This document shows positions 54,301 to 61,839 of a stretch of DNA of 64,000 nt, piece after piece. The translations under genes were made by a program, and so were the position numbers. Origin of the DNA: Bacteroidales bacterium (lineage in GTDB: Bacteria > Bacteroidota > Bacteroidia > Bacteroidales > ML635J-15); assembly GCA_017617125.1 (NCBI GenBank), contig JAFZWY010000025.1:1-64000 (forward strand), read 5' to 3'. The notes under the pieces were generated by a model, which saw only the letters and a list, made by a program, of their open reading frames with translations, ran no database searches and was not told the origin of the DNA. How positions within the stretch are numbered: position 1 is the first letter of the stretch; the number at the start of each line of letters is the position of its first letter.

Positions 54301-54723
54301 ATCCCCTATTTTTGAATATAATACACCAATGTTATTTAGTGATGCAGAGTAGTCCAGATTGTCTTCTCCATAAATTTCTTTCCAAATTCCAATCGTTTGA
54401 AGAAAATAATTCAGAGCATTTATATAGTCATTAGTGTAATAATATACAATGCCGATATTTTCCATAGCTGTCGCATAATAGAAATTTATGCCATTTTCAA
54501 CCTCTTTTGTTAGGTTCGCTGCTTCTGAAAATAGCTTTATTGCATCTTCTAGGTTTTCTTCATCAAGCAATGCATTACCTTGGTTGATTAGTGAGTCTGC
54601 CTTGTGGAATATGACTGTGGTGTCGGCTTGCGCAAATGCTGTATTGCAAGAAAGTGCTATGAATGCGACAGCTGTGTCAATGCATATAGAAAAATGGTAT
54701 ATAAAATTGCTTAGAATTCTCAT
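51352..54723 (-). CDS. Exported TPR-CHAT protein (caspase-like peptidase domain)
   Basis: 1123 residues. Signal peptide about 1-31 (VAFIALSCNTAFAQA). Residues 84-545 are 11 consecutive 42-residue TPR units (consensus A.SL.NI..VY...GDY.NALKY...ALEI...VLGEEHP.Y), preceded by one shorter TPR and followed by another. A helical linker (about 590-790) leads to a C-terminal CHAT domain with the His-Cys dyad of clan CD peptidases: His969 in HVATHGFF and Cys1034 in LVVLSACQTALGEITGEGVF. Known CHAT-TPR proteins are mostly cytoplasmic, so an exported one is unusual. A -7 box lies 19 bases upstream. Substrate and partners are unknown. The repeat part is AT-rich in codon choice. Confidence 0.88.
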   Translation of the reverse strand: MRILSNFIYHFSICIDTAVAFIALSCNTAFAQADTTVIFHKADSLINQGNALLDEENLEDAIKLFSEAANLTKEVENGINFYYATAMENIGIVYYYTNDYINALNYFLQTIGIWKEIYGEDNLDYSASLNNIGVLYSKIGDFQNALKFSLESMEIDKRLLGEEHQDYANTLSNIGNYYRQAGDYDNALKYNLKALKIKGKVLGEEHPSYALSLSNIAAVYNSIGDWQNAIKYNMQALEIRGKVLGKEHPNYAMSLSNLASVLDKAGDYSKALKYNLQALKIRKEALGEEHPSYAISLNNLASVYENIGDYRNALIYSTMAAEIQERIIGTEHPDYASTISNIGHIYLKMRDYQNALKYHLQALEIREKVLGTGHPDYTISINNLSVLYNDMGDYKNALKYGYLALKMQKENNGEEHPYYATTLNNIGHTYFEMKNYENALKYQIQAMEIRKKIYGEKNPDYAISASNIGSTYTQMGDYENAMKYGRLAVDIQKEILGENHPYYAISMNNLGMLYSKIGDYTNALKYCSRASEILKENFGNNNLEYAEFLNDKSGIFFKMGYIEEAIKTNRIAFYIQKNNLIRNFSFMTSKEREYYWNINNEYFHNNARYSSHNTNDTIASKVSYDSELVTKGLLLASEISLTNTIMESGDTALISEYETMKIMQMQLNKELESPIAERFYNCDSLENEIKKTERHIMEASKEFGDITHFIKIDWNDVQRALKTNDVAIEFANFTENDTTKYIALVLTKKMEAPACVPLFNQYEITNILRGTTTTKENVQNGQDNRGSTLLSAKRQGIYESTNLYNALWKPLEKYFTENARIYFAPSGELHQIAVEYAPVDQYMTISDKYEIYRMSSTRFLAMEYTPKPMKNSVLYGGIFYDSDTTTMKQESDRYSTRSVSISSFSDLNKEENHGSLNYLPGTKTEVENIYVKLKKKKVKTTVYEGSAANEESFKALSGKDIELLHVATHGFFLPTDEKLTGDQSLIQSGLLFSGANYAWQNQPVPEGIEDGVLTAKEISFMDLCKTDLVVLSACQTALGEITGEGVFGLQRGFKKAGARTIIMSLWPVDDNATLLMMTEFYTNLAKGMSKREAFIAAQNKVKTSAGFENPRFWAAFIMLDGNK
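53089..54474 (-). repeat. Eleven 126-bp coding repeats (42-residue TPR units)
   Basis: Eleven units of exactly 126 bases encode residues 84-545 of the TPR-CHAT protein. Adjacent units share whole words (for example the codons for NALKY, EIR and GEEHP), so the tract may change copy number by recombination. Confidence 0.85.
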
Positions 54724-54742
54724 GAGGAATAATTATTTCTTG

Positions 54743-54750
54743 CAAATATA
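54743..54750 (-). promoter_or_regulatory. -7 box for the TPR-CHAT gene
   Basis: TATATTTG on the minus strand, 19 bases before the ATG; no clear -33 TTG. Confidence 0.5.
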
Positions 54751-54844
54751 GTTTTTTCGCTATATATGAAAGCGATATGTGCCTATATTTTTGAAAAATA
54801 TAGTTTTGGACATCGAATGTCTGCTGTTATAGTAGGGAGTAAGA

Positions 54845-56134
54845 CTATTTCTTTATTCTCCTTCTCAGCATCCTCTTTGCTATTTTCTGCCCGCGCAGTT
54901 CGTTTATGATAAGAATGCCGAATGCAATAGCCACAGTGTTTTTCACTGCCATGAAACCGCTGCTCATAGCTGCCGGAATATGGTTTGCTACAATGTTGTA
55001 GGTTGTCCAGAAAACTCCTGCTCCTGGCACTAGCGGGAAAATTCCGCAGATAAGGAAGACTGCTACTGGACATTTGCGCAGTATCGACATCATTATCGAG
55101 ACGAAAGTTACAAGTGCGGTAGAGAGAAATACTATTATTGTCGGGGAGATTTCTGTGTCCCACATAAGTAGCAGATAGAGAAGCCAGCCTAGCATTCCTG
55201 CTATTCCGCAGTATATGTAGTGGCGGCGTGGTACTCCGAAAAGAATCGAGAAGGCCAGTGTGCCGACAAATGCCGAAATGAGTTGCACTGTCATTCCCGA
55301 GGTGTCGGGGTCGGCGGTAAGTTCCTGCAGAGGCTGTATCTGTCCAATAATTGCAGCGTCGATCATAAAGGCAGCCGCCACACCGAGCGATATGCAGAAA
55401 AACGCCAGCAGGGCGTCGAGCAGACGGGTGACGCCTGCGATGTAGTCTTCGTTGGCAAGGTCGCGGATACCATTGGTGAACGGAACTCCGGGAATTAGGG
55501 GGATTATTGCACCGATAATCATATTGCTGAGGTGCGTGCCCAGTCCCATGGCGTACATGATGATGCAAAGTCCGGCGGCAAACAGACCTCCGATAAAGTT
55601 GCCCATAATTCTCGACATATACCTGAATCCGACGAAGTACATGAACGTCCACAAAAGAGTTCCAGATATGAATGCTGCTATGCTGTCGAATATTCCTCCT
55701 CCGAATATTATGCAGAATGCTGCGCTGCCTGCTGCCGAGCCCATAATCTGTTCGATTGCCGGCTTTGCCTTCATGTTTCGGATTTGTTTCAGGCGGCGTT
55801 CTACCTCGTCGAGGTCGCATTTGCCTTGTACAACGTCGCGCGACAGCTGGTTTACTTCGACAACCTTTTCGAGGCAGGTGCCAAGTATGGGAATGTATTT
55901 CGACCGGGCATAGTGCTTCTCGGTAGCCATGATGCCGTTGCTCAGGACGAAGAAACTGTCGTCTTCAGTGCCGAAATGTGAGGCCATGCGCGACATGGTT
56001 TCCTCGACGCTGGAAATTTCAGCACCGTTTTCGAGCAGAATTGTGCCAGCTTCGTAGGCTGCATCCATCACTCTCTTCTTGTCCGATGCAGATAGGGTTG
56101 ATCCGCTGTTTTTTATAGCATCATTGCTTTCCAT
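54845..56134 (-). CDS. ThrE-family threonine/serine exporter
   Basis: 429 residues. The N-terminal cytoplasmic part (about 1-115) has the DUF1212/ThrE features MDAAYEAGTILLENGAEISSVEET-like sequence (for example GTILLENGAEISSVEET), followed by about ten predicted transmembrane helices in two blocks, the second being the ThrE_2 (DUF3815) half (from about 280, FVGTLAFSILFGVPRRHYIY, LRKCPVAVFLICGIFPLVPGAG). Both halves fused in one chain match the single-gene form of the family. It probably exports small amino acids, or succinate in some relatives. It lies six bases after the esterase gene, so it is likely in that operon. Confidence 0.88.
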   Translation of the reverse strand: MESNDAIKNSGSTLSASDKKRVMDAAYEAGTILLENGAEISSVEETMSRMASHFGTEDDSFFVLSNGIMATEKHYARSKYIPILGTCLEKVVEVNQLSRDVVQGKCDLDEVERRLKQIRNMKAKPAIEQIMGSAAGSAAFCIIFGGGIFDSIAAFISGTLLWTFMYFVGFRYMSRIMGNFIGGLFAAGLCIIMYAMGLGTHLSNMIIGAIIPLIPGVPFTNGIRDLANEDYIAGVTRLLDALLAFFCISLGVAAAFMIDAAIIGQIQPLQELTADPDTSGMTVQLISAFVGTLAFSILFGVPRRHYIYCGIAGMLGWLLYLLLMWDTEISPTIIVFLSTALVTFVSIMMSILRKCPVAVFLICGIFPLVPGAGVFWTTYNIVANHIPAAMSSGFMAVKNTVAIAFGILIINELRGQKIAKRMLRRRIKK

Positions 56135-56140
56135 CGTGCT

Positions 56141-57121
56141 TTATTTCAAATATATCTTCTGTCCAATCTGCAGTATGCTTGTTTCGCTGATGTGGTTTAT
56201 CTGGCAAAGTTTCGATACTGTAGTGTGGTACATTCTAGCCACATGACTTAGCGTATCACCTTTCTTGATGACATAGTAGGTGGCGTTGGGGTCGTCGGGG
56301 ACATACGAGTATGCCTGAGGATTTGGGTCGACAACTTTGAAATGGGTGCTGCTCTTGTCGAGGTTTTTGTATGCCAGTTCCATTGTGGCGTTGTCGATAG
56401 GTACGTTTCTGTTCACTTGACGTGCAGAGTCGGCAAGCGAATGCGAGAATAGCCATTCGTAAGTGTCTGGCAGATAGAACATACGAGCCAGTCGGCTATG
56501 GTTTACGCCGCTGAGACGGTCAAATATCAGTCGGCTGGTGTCGCCACATTCTATCATTTTGTCTACCACAGCCTGCGACTGGCTTACACCAACTGCCTTG
56601 TCGGCGGTTCCGTGCATTATCCACAGAGGAACTTCGTTGAGTCCGCAGTAGTTCTTCAGGGTTCCACCACCGCAGAGAGCCATTGCTGCGGCTACCTTTT
56701 CGGGATACGTGCCGGCAAAGTCAATTGTGCCGTAGCCGCCGAGACTCATGCCAAGTACGTACAGACGGTTGGTATCGGTGTGATATTTCTCGGTTGTCCA
56801 GTCTATTATCTTCATTATTTTTTCTGGCTTCCATGCGTCTCCTGGATTTTGTGGAGCAACTACAACTGCGTTTATCTTGCGGCCCATAAGAAGTGCATCT
56901 AGCGGTCCGTAGCGGCGTACCATCGACAGGTTGCGTCCGCAGAGGCTTCGTCCGTGGAGGAAAAGCACGGTGGGGGTGGTGTTAGAAACCGAATCGTAGC
57001 ATTCGGGGACATATACCCAGAAATTATAGCTTCCTTGTACCGAATCGCGATTGGCTATGAGCTTTTGCGAATTGGCGTAAAAAGGAATTAAAACCAGTAT
57101 TGCAATGATTATCTTTTTCAT
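56141..57121 (-). CDS. Secreted alpha/beta-hydrolase (esterase) with C-terminal LysM domain
   Basis: 326 residues. Signal peptide about 1-18 (IIIAILVLIPFYANS). Alpha/beta-hydrolase domain: FLHGRSLCGRNL (oxyanion region), nucleophile Ser126 in LGMSLGGYG, Asp174 in HGTADKAVG and His208 in GVNHSRL. Residues 282-326 form a LysM peptidoglycan-binding domain (YYVIKKGDTLSHVARMYHTT ... LQIGQKIYLK). It may deacylate a cell-wall or surface-bound ester while held on peptidoglycan; the substrate is unknown. Start overlaps the beta-propeller gene stop by four bases (ATGA), so the two are translationally coupled. Confidence 0.85.
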   Translation of the reverse strand: MKKIIIAILVLIPFYANSQKLIANRDSVQGSYNFWVYVPECYDSVSNTTPTVLFLHGRSLCGRNLSMVRRYGPLDALLMGRKINAVVVAPQNPGDAWKPEKIMKIIDWTTEKYHTDTNRLYVLGMSLGGYGTIDFAGTYPEKVAAAMALCGGGTLKNYCGLNEVPLWIMHGTADKAVGVSQSQAVVDKMIECGDTSRLIFDRLSGVNHSRLARMFYLPDTYEWLFSHSLADSARQVNRNVPIDNATMELAYKNLDKSSTHFKVVDPNPQAYSYVPDDPNATYYVIKKGDTLSHVARMYHTTVSKLCQINHISETSILQIGQKIYLK

Positions 57122-58716
57122 CTGATTGTAAGTTTATAAATGTCGGTGCCTCTCGAACCAATCACAATGTGGTTGTCTATGACAATCGGTGATGACTCGA
57201 AATTGATTCCTATTAATTTAGTTATTAGAATTTCTCCTGTTTTTCCATCGAAGATGTAAACGTGTCCTACGCAGTCGCATGTGAGAACAAGCATTTCGCC
57301 CTTGTCGTTCATTATGGCCACAGGCGACGACCATGCGTAGTGCTTAAGTTTCTTTGAGTACACGATTTCGCCGGTTGTTTTGCTTATAGCATAGAAGTTT
57401 CCGGCTGCTGGCGGGTCGTTGGTGCAGATGTTTGTGAAAAGCAAGTCGCTGCAGTTGCCGATTCCCGGAAGCATTGTTGCGTACATTCCTCCGTCGAAAT
57501 GCTTTCCTCCGAGTATCATTTTCTTGCATTCGATTCTTTGCTCCCAGATGCGTTCGCCTGTGAGGGCATTAAGCTTTACGAGATATGATATTCCTTCGCC
57601 ACCTTGCCTGTCCATTTCGCAGCCCGAATACAGATATGGAATGCCGTCTTCAAGTTCAAGTACCGGGGTGGCGTCGGTGTCGTCGTGGTTGTCGTAATGC
57701 CAGACTGGTTCCAGATTGTCGAGGTTGATGCATAGAATGTTGCCGTGGTTGTCAGTGGTGTAGCCGTAGTTTTTGTAAACCGCCATCGACGATTCCATGC
57801 CGCCTGCGCTGTCGTCTTTTTTGCAGTAGCGAAGTGTCGAATGTAGCTTTATGCTTCCTTTTTCGCGAGTATACTTGTATACAGAACCATTTTCACCTAT
57901 GCGGAAAAGGAAGCCACCGACAACAAGCGGCGATGCATCGTAAGCGCTCCAATTGCGCCATGCGTTGGGATCTTCGGGGAAGAAATGCGTTATTTCGTGC
58001 TTGAATAAGTCTACCACCATTGCGCCTATCGGACGTTTGCGCGGGATGCCCTGTCCGATGTAATAGTTTCCGTTGAGGGCGGGGTCAATCATTCCAGTGC
58101 CTTTTATGGGGTTGCGCACATCTATAGGTTTGCGTGATGCTTTTCCCGTTTCGTAGTTTATGAAGTACAGTTTTCCGCACAGCGAGCTTACTATTATTTC
58201 TTTGCTGCCGAAATTTTCTGTCAGCGAGTCGTTCTCCTGTTTGAACTTTTGCATCATGCTGTCGCTCCATTCTACGTAGAGCGGTTGACCTGTCCAACCT
58301 GTGCCGCCACCCCAAGTTCCAAAACTGGTTTTAACAGTGTCGTAGCTAGTTTCGAACGCCCATGCTATGTCGATGTCGGTTGGGACGCTGTCGATGTGGC
58401 CGCAGAAAGGTGTGTTGCGCATCGGACCGCCCCTGAAGGTGAAAATGCCCGGTGCATCGGCGTACAGGTCTTTTGTGTCGGAAAGTTTTCCTGATGTAAG
58501 ACTGTCGAAGATAGTAATGTCGTATTTCAGGTTTTCGACCGAAGGGTATGCTGTGTCGGGGAGAAACTCTGGTTCTTCTGTAACGACAATGCTGTCGACA
58601 GGGGCTGTTGTGTCGGTTTGCGTGTCGTTGCTCTGCGTATTTGCATTACATGATGTAATGATAAATGCGGCAGCTGATATTATTACCAATGATAATGTCT
58701 GACCTATAAGTTTCAT
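57118..58716 (-). CDS. PQQ-type beta-propeller lipoprotein
   Basis: 532 residues. Lipoprotein signal peptide with lipid Cys23 (AAAFIITSCNAN). The body has PQQ-like propeller repeats (for example GKLYFINYETGKASRK, LVKLNALTGERIWEQ, NFYAISKTTGEIVYSKKL, VYIFDGKTGEILITKL), each with the A-x-D-x-x-T-G-x-x-x-W-like pattern. Such proteins may bind a cofactor or act as an assembly scaffold; no dehydrogenase residues are visible. Its stop overlaps the esterase-LysM gene start. A promoter lies at 58748-58777. Confidence 0.8.
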   Translation of the reverse strand: MKLIGQTLSLVIISAAAFIITSCNANTQSNDTQTDTTAPVDSIVVTEEPEFLPDTAYPSVENLKYDITIFDSLTSGKLSDTKDLYADAPGIFTFRGGPMRNTPFCGHIDSVPTDIDIAWAFETSYDTVKTSFGTWGGGTGWTGQPLYVEWSDSMMQKFKQENDSLTENFGSKEIIVSSLCGKLYFINYETGKASRKPIDVRNPIKGTGMIDPALNGNYYIGQGIPRKRPIGAMVVDLFKHEITHFFPEDPNAWRNWSAYDASPLVVGGFLFRIGENGSVYKYTREKGSIKLHSTLRYCKKDDSAGGMESSMAVYKNYGYTTDNHGNILCINLDNLEPVWHYDNHDDTDATPVLELEDGIPYLYSGCEMDRQGGEGISYLVKLNALTGERIWEQRIECKKMILGGKHFDGGMYATMLPGIGNCSDLLFTNICTNDPPAAGNFYAISKTTGEIVYSKKLKHYAWSSPVAIMNDKGEMLVLTCDCVGHVYIFDGKTGEILITKLIGINFESSPIVIDNHIVIGSRGTDIYKLTIR

Positions 58717-58747
58717 TATTAAAACTCAAACTCATTAAAATCGGGCG

Positions 58748-58777
58748 CAAAAATACATAAATTTGTTGATATGGCAA
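58748..58777 (-). promoter_or_regulatory. Promoter of the beta-propeller/esterase/ThrE operon
   Basis: On the minus strand: TTG (58775-58777), a 19-base spacer and TATTTTTG (58748-58755); leader about 31 bases. Confidence 0.65.
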
Positions 58778-58847
58778 GACTAATCCGAGAAGGTGGATTC
58801 TGCGTTGATGCTATACGTTTTTTTATGCAAAAAAATCGGATAAATAC

Positions 58848-58880
58848 TTGTTTGTTATAAAAAGTTTTTTATTAACTTTG
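58848..58880 (+). promoter_or_regulatory. Promoter of the glycogen operon
   Basis: TAACTTTG (58873-58880) with TTG at 58848-58850 (spacer 22) or 58852-58854 (spacer 18). It falls inside a longer reading frame, which fixes the start of the debranching enzyme gene at 58902. Confidence 0.55.
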
Positions 58881-58901
58881 TTGGGTGACTTTTTGTTAGT
58901 T

Positions 58902-60845
58902 ATGGGTTATATTAGTTTTGACAAGAATCAATTGGTGAATCTTGAGTATTCACTCAAACGTGAGCTTATACGTACCAGTAGAAGCGGTGCTTATGCAAGT
59001 TCTACTATAATTAATTGTAACACAAGGAAATATCATGGTTTGCTCGTGTGTCCGATGGAAGACATTGATGGCGATAATCATGTGCTTATATCGTCGCTCG
59101 ATTTGTCGGTTGTGCAGCACGATGAGGTCTTCCACCTTGGCGTTCACAAGTACCCCGATGGTGTGTATTTCCCCAAGGGACACAAGTATTTGCGCGATTT
59201 CCAGATAGAGACTATCCCGTATTTCATATATCGCGTTGGCGGTGTGCTGCTGAAAATGGAGCGTATCCTTAGCGACGACGACCGCATAATGCTGAAATAT
59301 ACCTTGCTGGAGGCTCATTCCGATACAAAGCTGCGTTTTCAGCCTTTCCTTGCTTTCCGCAATGTACATAAACTTGGCAAGGCTAATTTCTTCGTCAATA
59401 CAAAGTATTTCCCTGTTGACAATGGCATTAAGTTGAGAATGTACGATTCGTACAAGTACTTGTATATGCAGATGTCGAAGAAGTGTGAGTACGTTCATGT
59501 CCCCGACTGGTACTACAACAACGAGTACATCGAGGAGCAGGAGCGAGGTTACGACTATCGCGAGGATTTGTATGTGCCGGGCTATTTCGAAGTGCCGATA
59601 AAGAAAGGAGAATCGGTGATTTTCACTGCTGCATTGAGTGAAATTTCACCTTCAAGCATATCGCGTAAGTTTAATACAGAGTTGGCAAAGCGTTCACCTC
59701 GCAACAACTACGAGGAATGTCTGCGCAGTGCGGCCCAGCAGTTCATTTGCAAGCGCAACGGCAAGACCGAAATCGTGGCCGGCTATCCGTGGTTCGGTCG
59801 CTGGGGACGCGACACTTTCATTTCGTTGCCGGGGCTGACTCTTCATGCTGGCAATGCAAAGGCTTGCCGCGAAGTGCTCGACACAATGTCGTCTGAAATG
59901 AAGAACGGACTGTTCCCGAATATCGGTGCGGGCGACGATGCCGCATTGAATTCTGTTGATGCTCCGTTGTGGTACTTCTGGGCTTTGCACGAGTATGCCA
60001 ATGTGCTCCCAGACCGCAAACAGATTTGGCAGCTTTACGGCAAAAAGATGAAATCGGTGCTTGATGCTTATCGCAACGGCACAAGTTTCAACATAAAGAT
60101 GCACGACAATGGTCTGATTTGGCAGGGAACTCAGGGCAAGGCTCTCACTTGGATGGACGCCGTGGTAAACGGACGTCCAGTAACTCCACGAATGGGATTT
60201 GCCGTTGAGATAAATGCTCTGTGGTACAATGCGATAATGTTCTCGTTGGAACTGGCATCAGCTTGTGGCGATGCCGAATTTATTGATAGGTGGAAAGATA
60301 TTCCCGAAAGGACTAAGAATTCATTCCTGCAGATGTTCTGGAATGCCGACCTTGGTTATCTTGCCGATGTCGCAACCTACGAAACTGCCGACTTTTCGGT
60401 GCGTCCTAACCAGATATTCGCTTGCTCGTTGCCATACACGATGGTTACAGTTGACATGGCGGCATCGATTCTTGAAAAGGTTCAGTCAAGGTTGCTGACG
60501 CCAAAGGGTTTGCGTACTTTGTCGCCCGATTCACCTGACTACAAGGGCGTTTATTTCGGAAATCAGGAGCAGCGCGATTCGGCTTATCACCAGGGAACTG
60601 TGTGGCCGTGGCTGTTAGGTCATTTCTGCGAGGGTTTGCTCAAGGTTTACGACAAGCAGGCTTTGCCGTTGGTGAAGAAGATTGCATGGGGCTTCGAAGA
60701 GGATATGACCATTGCAGGTATCGGCAGCATTTCCGAAATTTACGACGGTGATCCGCCATACAATCCGCGTGGCGCAATAGCACAGGCGTGGAGTGTTGCC
60801 GAGGTGCTGAGAATTTTGTCGTTGATAAAGAAGTATGACAAGTAA
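58902..60845 (+). CDS. Glycogen debranching enzyme (amylo-alpha-1,6-glucosidase, GDE family)
   Basis: 647 residues from the ATG at 58902 (MGYISFDKNQL). The N-terminal beta-sandwich domain (to about 270) has ASSTIINCNTRKYHGLLV; the C-terminal (alpha/alpha)6-barrel has YPWFGRWGRDTFISLPGL, NGRPVTPRMGFAVEINALW and YHQGTVWPWLLGHF, characteristic of the amylo-1,6-glucosidase region. It hydrolyses alpha-1,6 branches of glycogen or related glucan. The longer frame to TTG 58848 is rejected because the promoter lies inside it. It heads the cluster with GT4 and GH57 genes typical of Bacteroidales. Confidence 0.92.
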   Translation: MGYISFDKNQLVNLEYSLKRELIRTSRSGAYASSTIINCNTRKYHGLLVCPMEDIDGDNHVLISSLDLSVVQHDEVFHLGVHKYPDGVYFPKGHKYLRDFQIETIPYFIYRVGGVLLKMERILSDDDRIMLKYTLLEAHSDTKLRFQPFLAFRNVHKLGKANFFVNTKYFPVDNGIKLRMYDSYKYLYMQMSKKCEYVHVPDWYYNNEYIEEQERGYDYREDLYVPGYFEVPIKKGESVIFTAALSEISPSSISRKFNTELAKRSPRNNYEECLRSAAQQFICKRNGKTEIVAGYPWFGRWGRDTFISLPGLTLHAGNAKACREVLDTMSSEMKNGLFPNIGAGDDAALNSVDAPLWYFWALHEYANVLPDRKQIWQLYGKKMKSVLDAYRNGTSFNIKMHDNGLIWQGTQGKALTWMDAVVNGRPVTPRMGFAVEINALWYNAIMFSLELASACGDAEFIDRWKDIPERTKNSFLQMFWNADLGYLADVATYETADFSVRPNQIFACSLPYTMVTVDMAASILEKVQSRLLTPKGLRTLSPDSPDYKGVYFGNQEQRDSAYHQGTVWPWLLGHFCEGLLKVYDKQALPLVKKIAWGFEEDMTIAGIGSISEIYDGDPPYNPRGAIAQAWSVAEVLRILSLIKKYDK

Positions 60846-60863
60846 AAATAAAAAATATTGAAT

Positions 60864-61802
60864 ATGAATAATATGAGAAAATATTTCTTCCTATTTGCAG
60901 TAACATGTATGATGTTATTGTTGATGAGTGGTTGTAAAAAGAGTGAAACATTCACCGTAACATTTGATGCAAATGGCGGTACTGGCACAATGGAAGCACA
61001 GACTTTCACCGAGGGCGAGGCACAAGCACTTTCACGCAATGCGTTTACATACGATGGCTACACATTTAGCGGTTGGAATACCGTACAGGGAGGTAGCGGA
61101 GCATCTTACACCGATGGACAGACTATAACCGCAACAGCAGATATGACCTTGTATGCGCAGTGGGAAAGTAATGGTACAAATCCAGCACCAACACCGCAAA
61201 GACACGAATATGTTGACCTTGGTTTGCCAAGTGGAACAAAATGGGCAACTTGCAATGTTGGAGCAGAAACTATTGAAGGATATGGAAATTATTATGCTTG
61301 GGGAGAAACCGAACCAAAGGAAATATACGATTGGAACAATTATCGTTGGTGCAATGGACTTGAGAATTCTCTAATAAAGTATTGTAACAGTTCTGATTTT
61401 AGTAATAATGGTTTTGTCGATACTTTAACTGTTTTGGAATTAGATGATGATGTTGCAACTGTTAATTGGGGTACTAACTGGCGTATGCCAACGCAATATG
61501 AAATGATAGAGCTTTTTTCTGAATGTTCACATGAATGGATAACTCTTAATGGAATAAACGGACGAAAGTTTACTGGTCCCAATGGAAATAGCATATTTTT
61601 GCCAGCTGCAGGTTTGCGCAAAGATAATGATATGTCTTATGTCGGTTCGGAAGTATATTATTGGACGTCAACACTTCCACCATATTATACAAATCAGAAC
61701 TCTGCGTGGGCACTATATTTCAAAAATAACACATGTGATTTAACAGGTCCGTATCGTTATTATGGAATAGTTGTGCGTCCAGTATTAATTGAAAATAATT
61801 AG
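60864..61802 (+). CDS. Lipoprotein with InlB-type repeat and FISUMP-like domain
   Basis: 312 residues from the ATG at 60864 (60873 is also possible). Lipoprotein signal peptide (FAVTCMMLLLMSGC). Residues about 33-100 are an InlB B-type/Listeria-Bacteroides repeat (VTFDANGGTGTMEA ... YTFSGWNTVQGGSG ... MTLYAQWE). The C-terminal part (about 115-310) has VDLGLPSGTKWATCNVGA, YYAWGETEPKE, WRMPTQYEM and a final VVRPV, as in Fibrobacter major paralogous and related Bacteroidales surface proteins. Codon use is more AT-rich than in the genes either side. It lies inside the alpha-glucan operon, where it does not normally occur. Confidence 0.82.
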   Translation: MNNMRKYFFLFAVTCMMLLLMSGCKKSETFTVTFDANGGTGTMEAQTFTEGEAQALSRNAFTYDGYTFSGWNTVQGGSGASYTDGQTITATADMTLYAQWESNGTNPAPTPQRHEYVDLGLPSGTKWATCNVGAETIEGYGNYYAWGETEPKEIYDWNNYRWCNGLENSLIKYCNSSDFSNNGFVDTLTVLELDDDVATVNWGTNWRMPTQYEMIELFSECSHEWITLNGINGRKFTGPNGNSIFLPAAGLRKDNDMSYVGSEVYYWTSTLPPYYTNQNSAWALYFKNNTCDLTGPYRYYGIVVRPVLIENN

Positions 61803-61839
61803 AATTAAGAATATAATTGATTAAGTAAAATATACGCCA

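Noticed and set aside
53089..54474. CRISPR-like regular repeats
   Set aside because: The 126-bp period codes in frame for 42-residue TPR units; no spacers.
54783..54803. AT-only perfect palindrome between ThrE and TPR-CHAT genes
   Set aside because: Ten-base stem with a one-base loop and only A/T in the stem core, no T-run on the minus strand; unlikely as a terminator.
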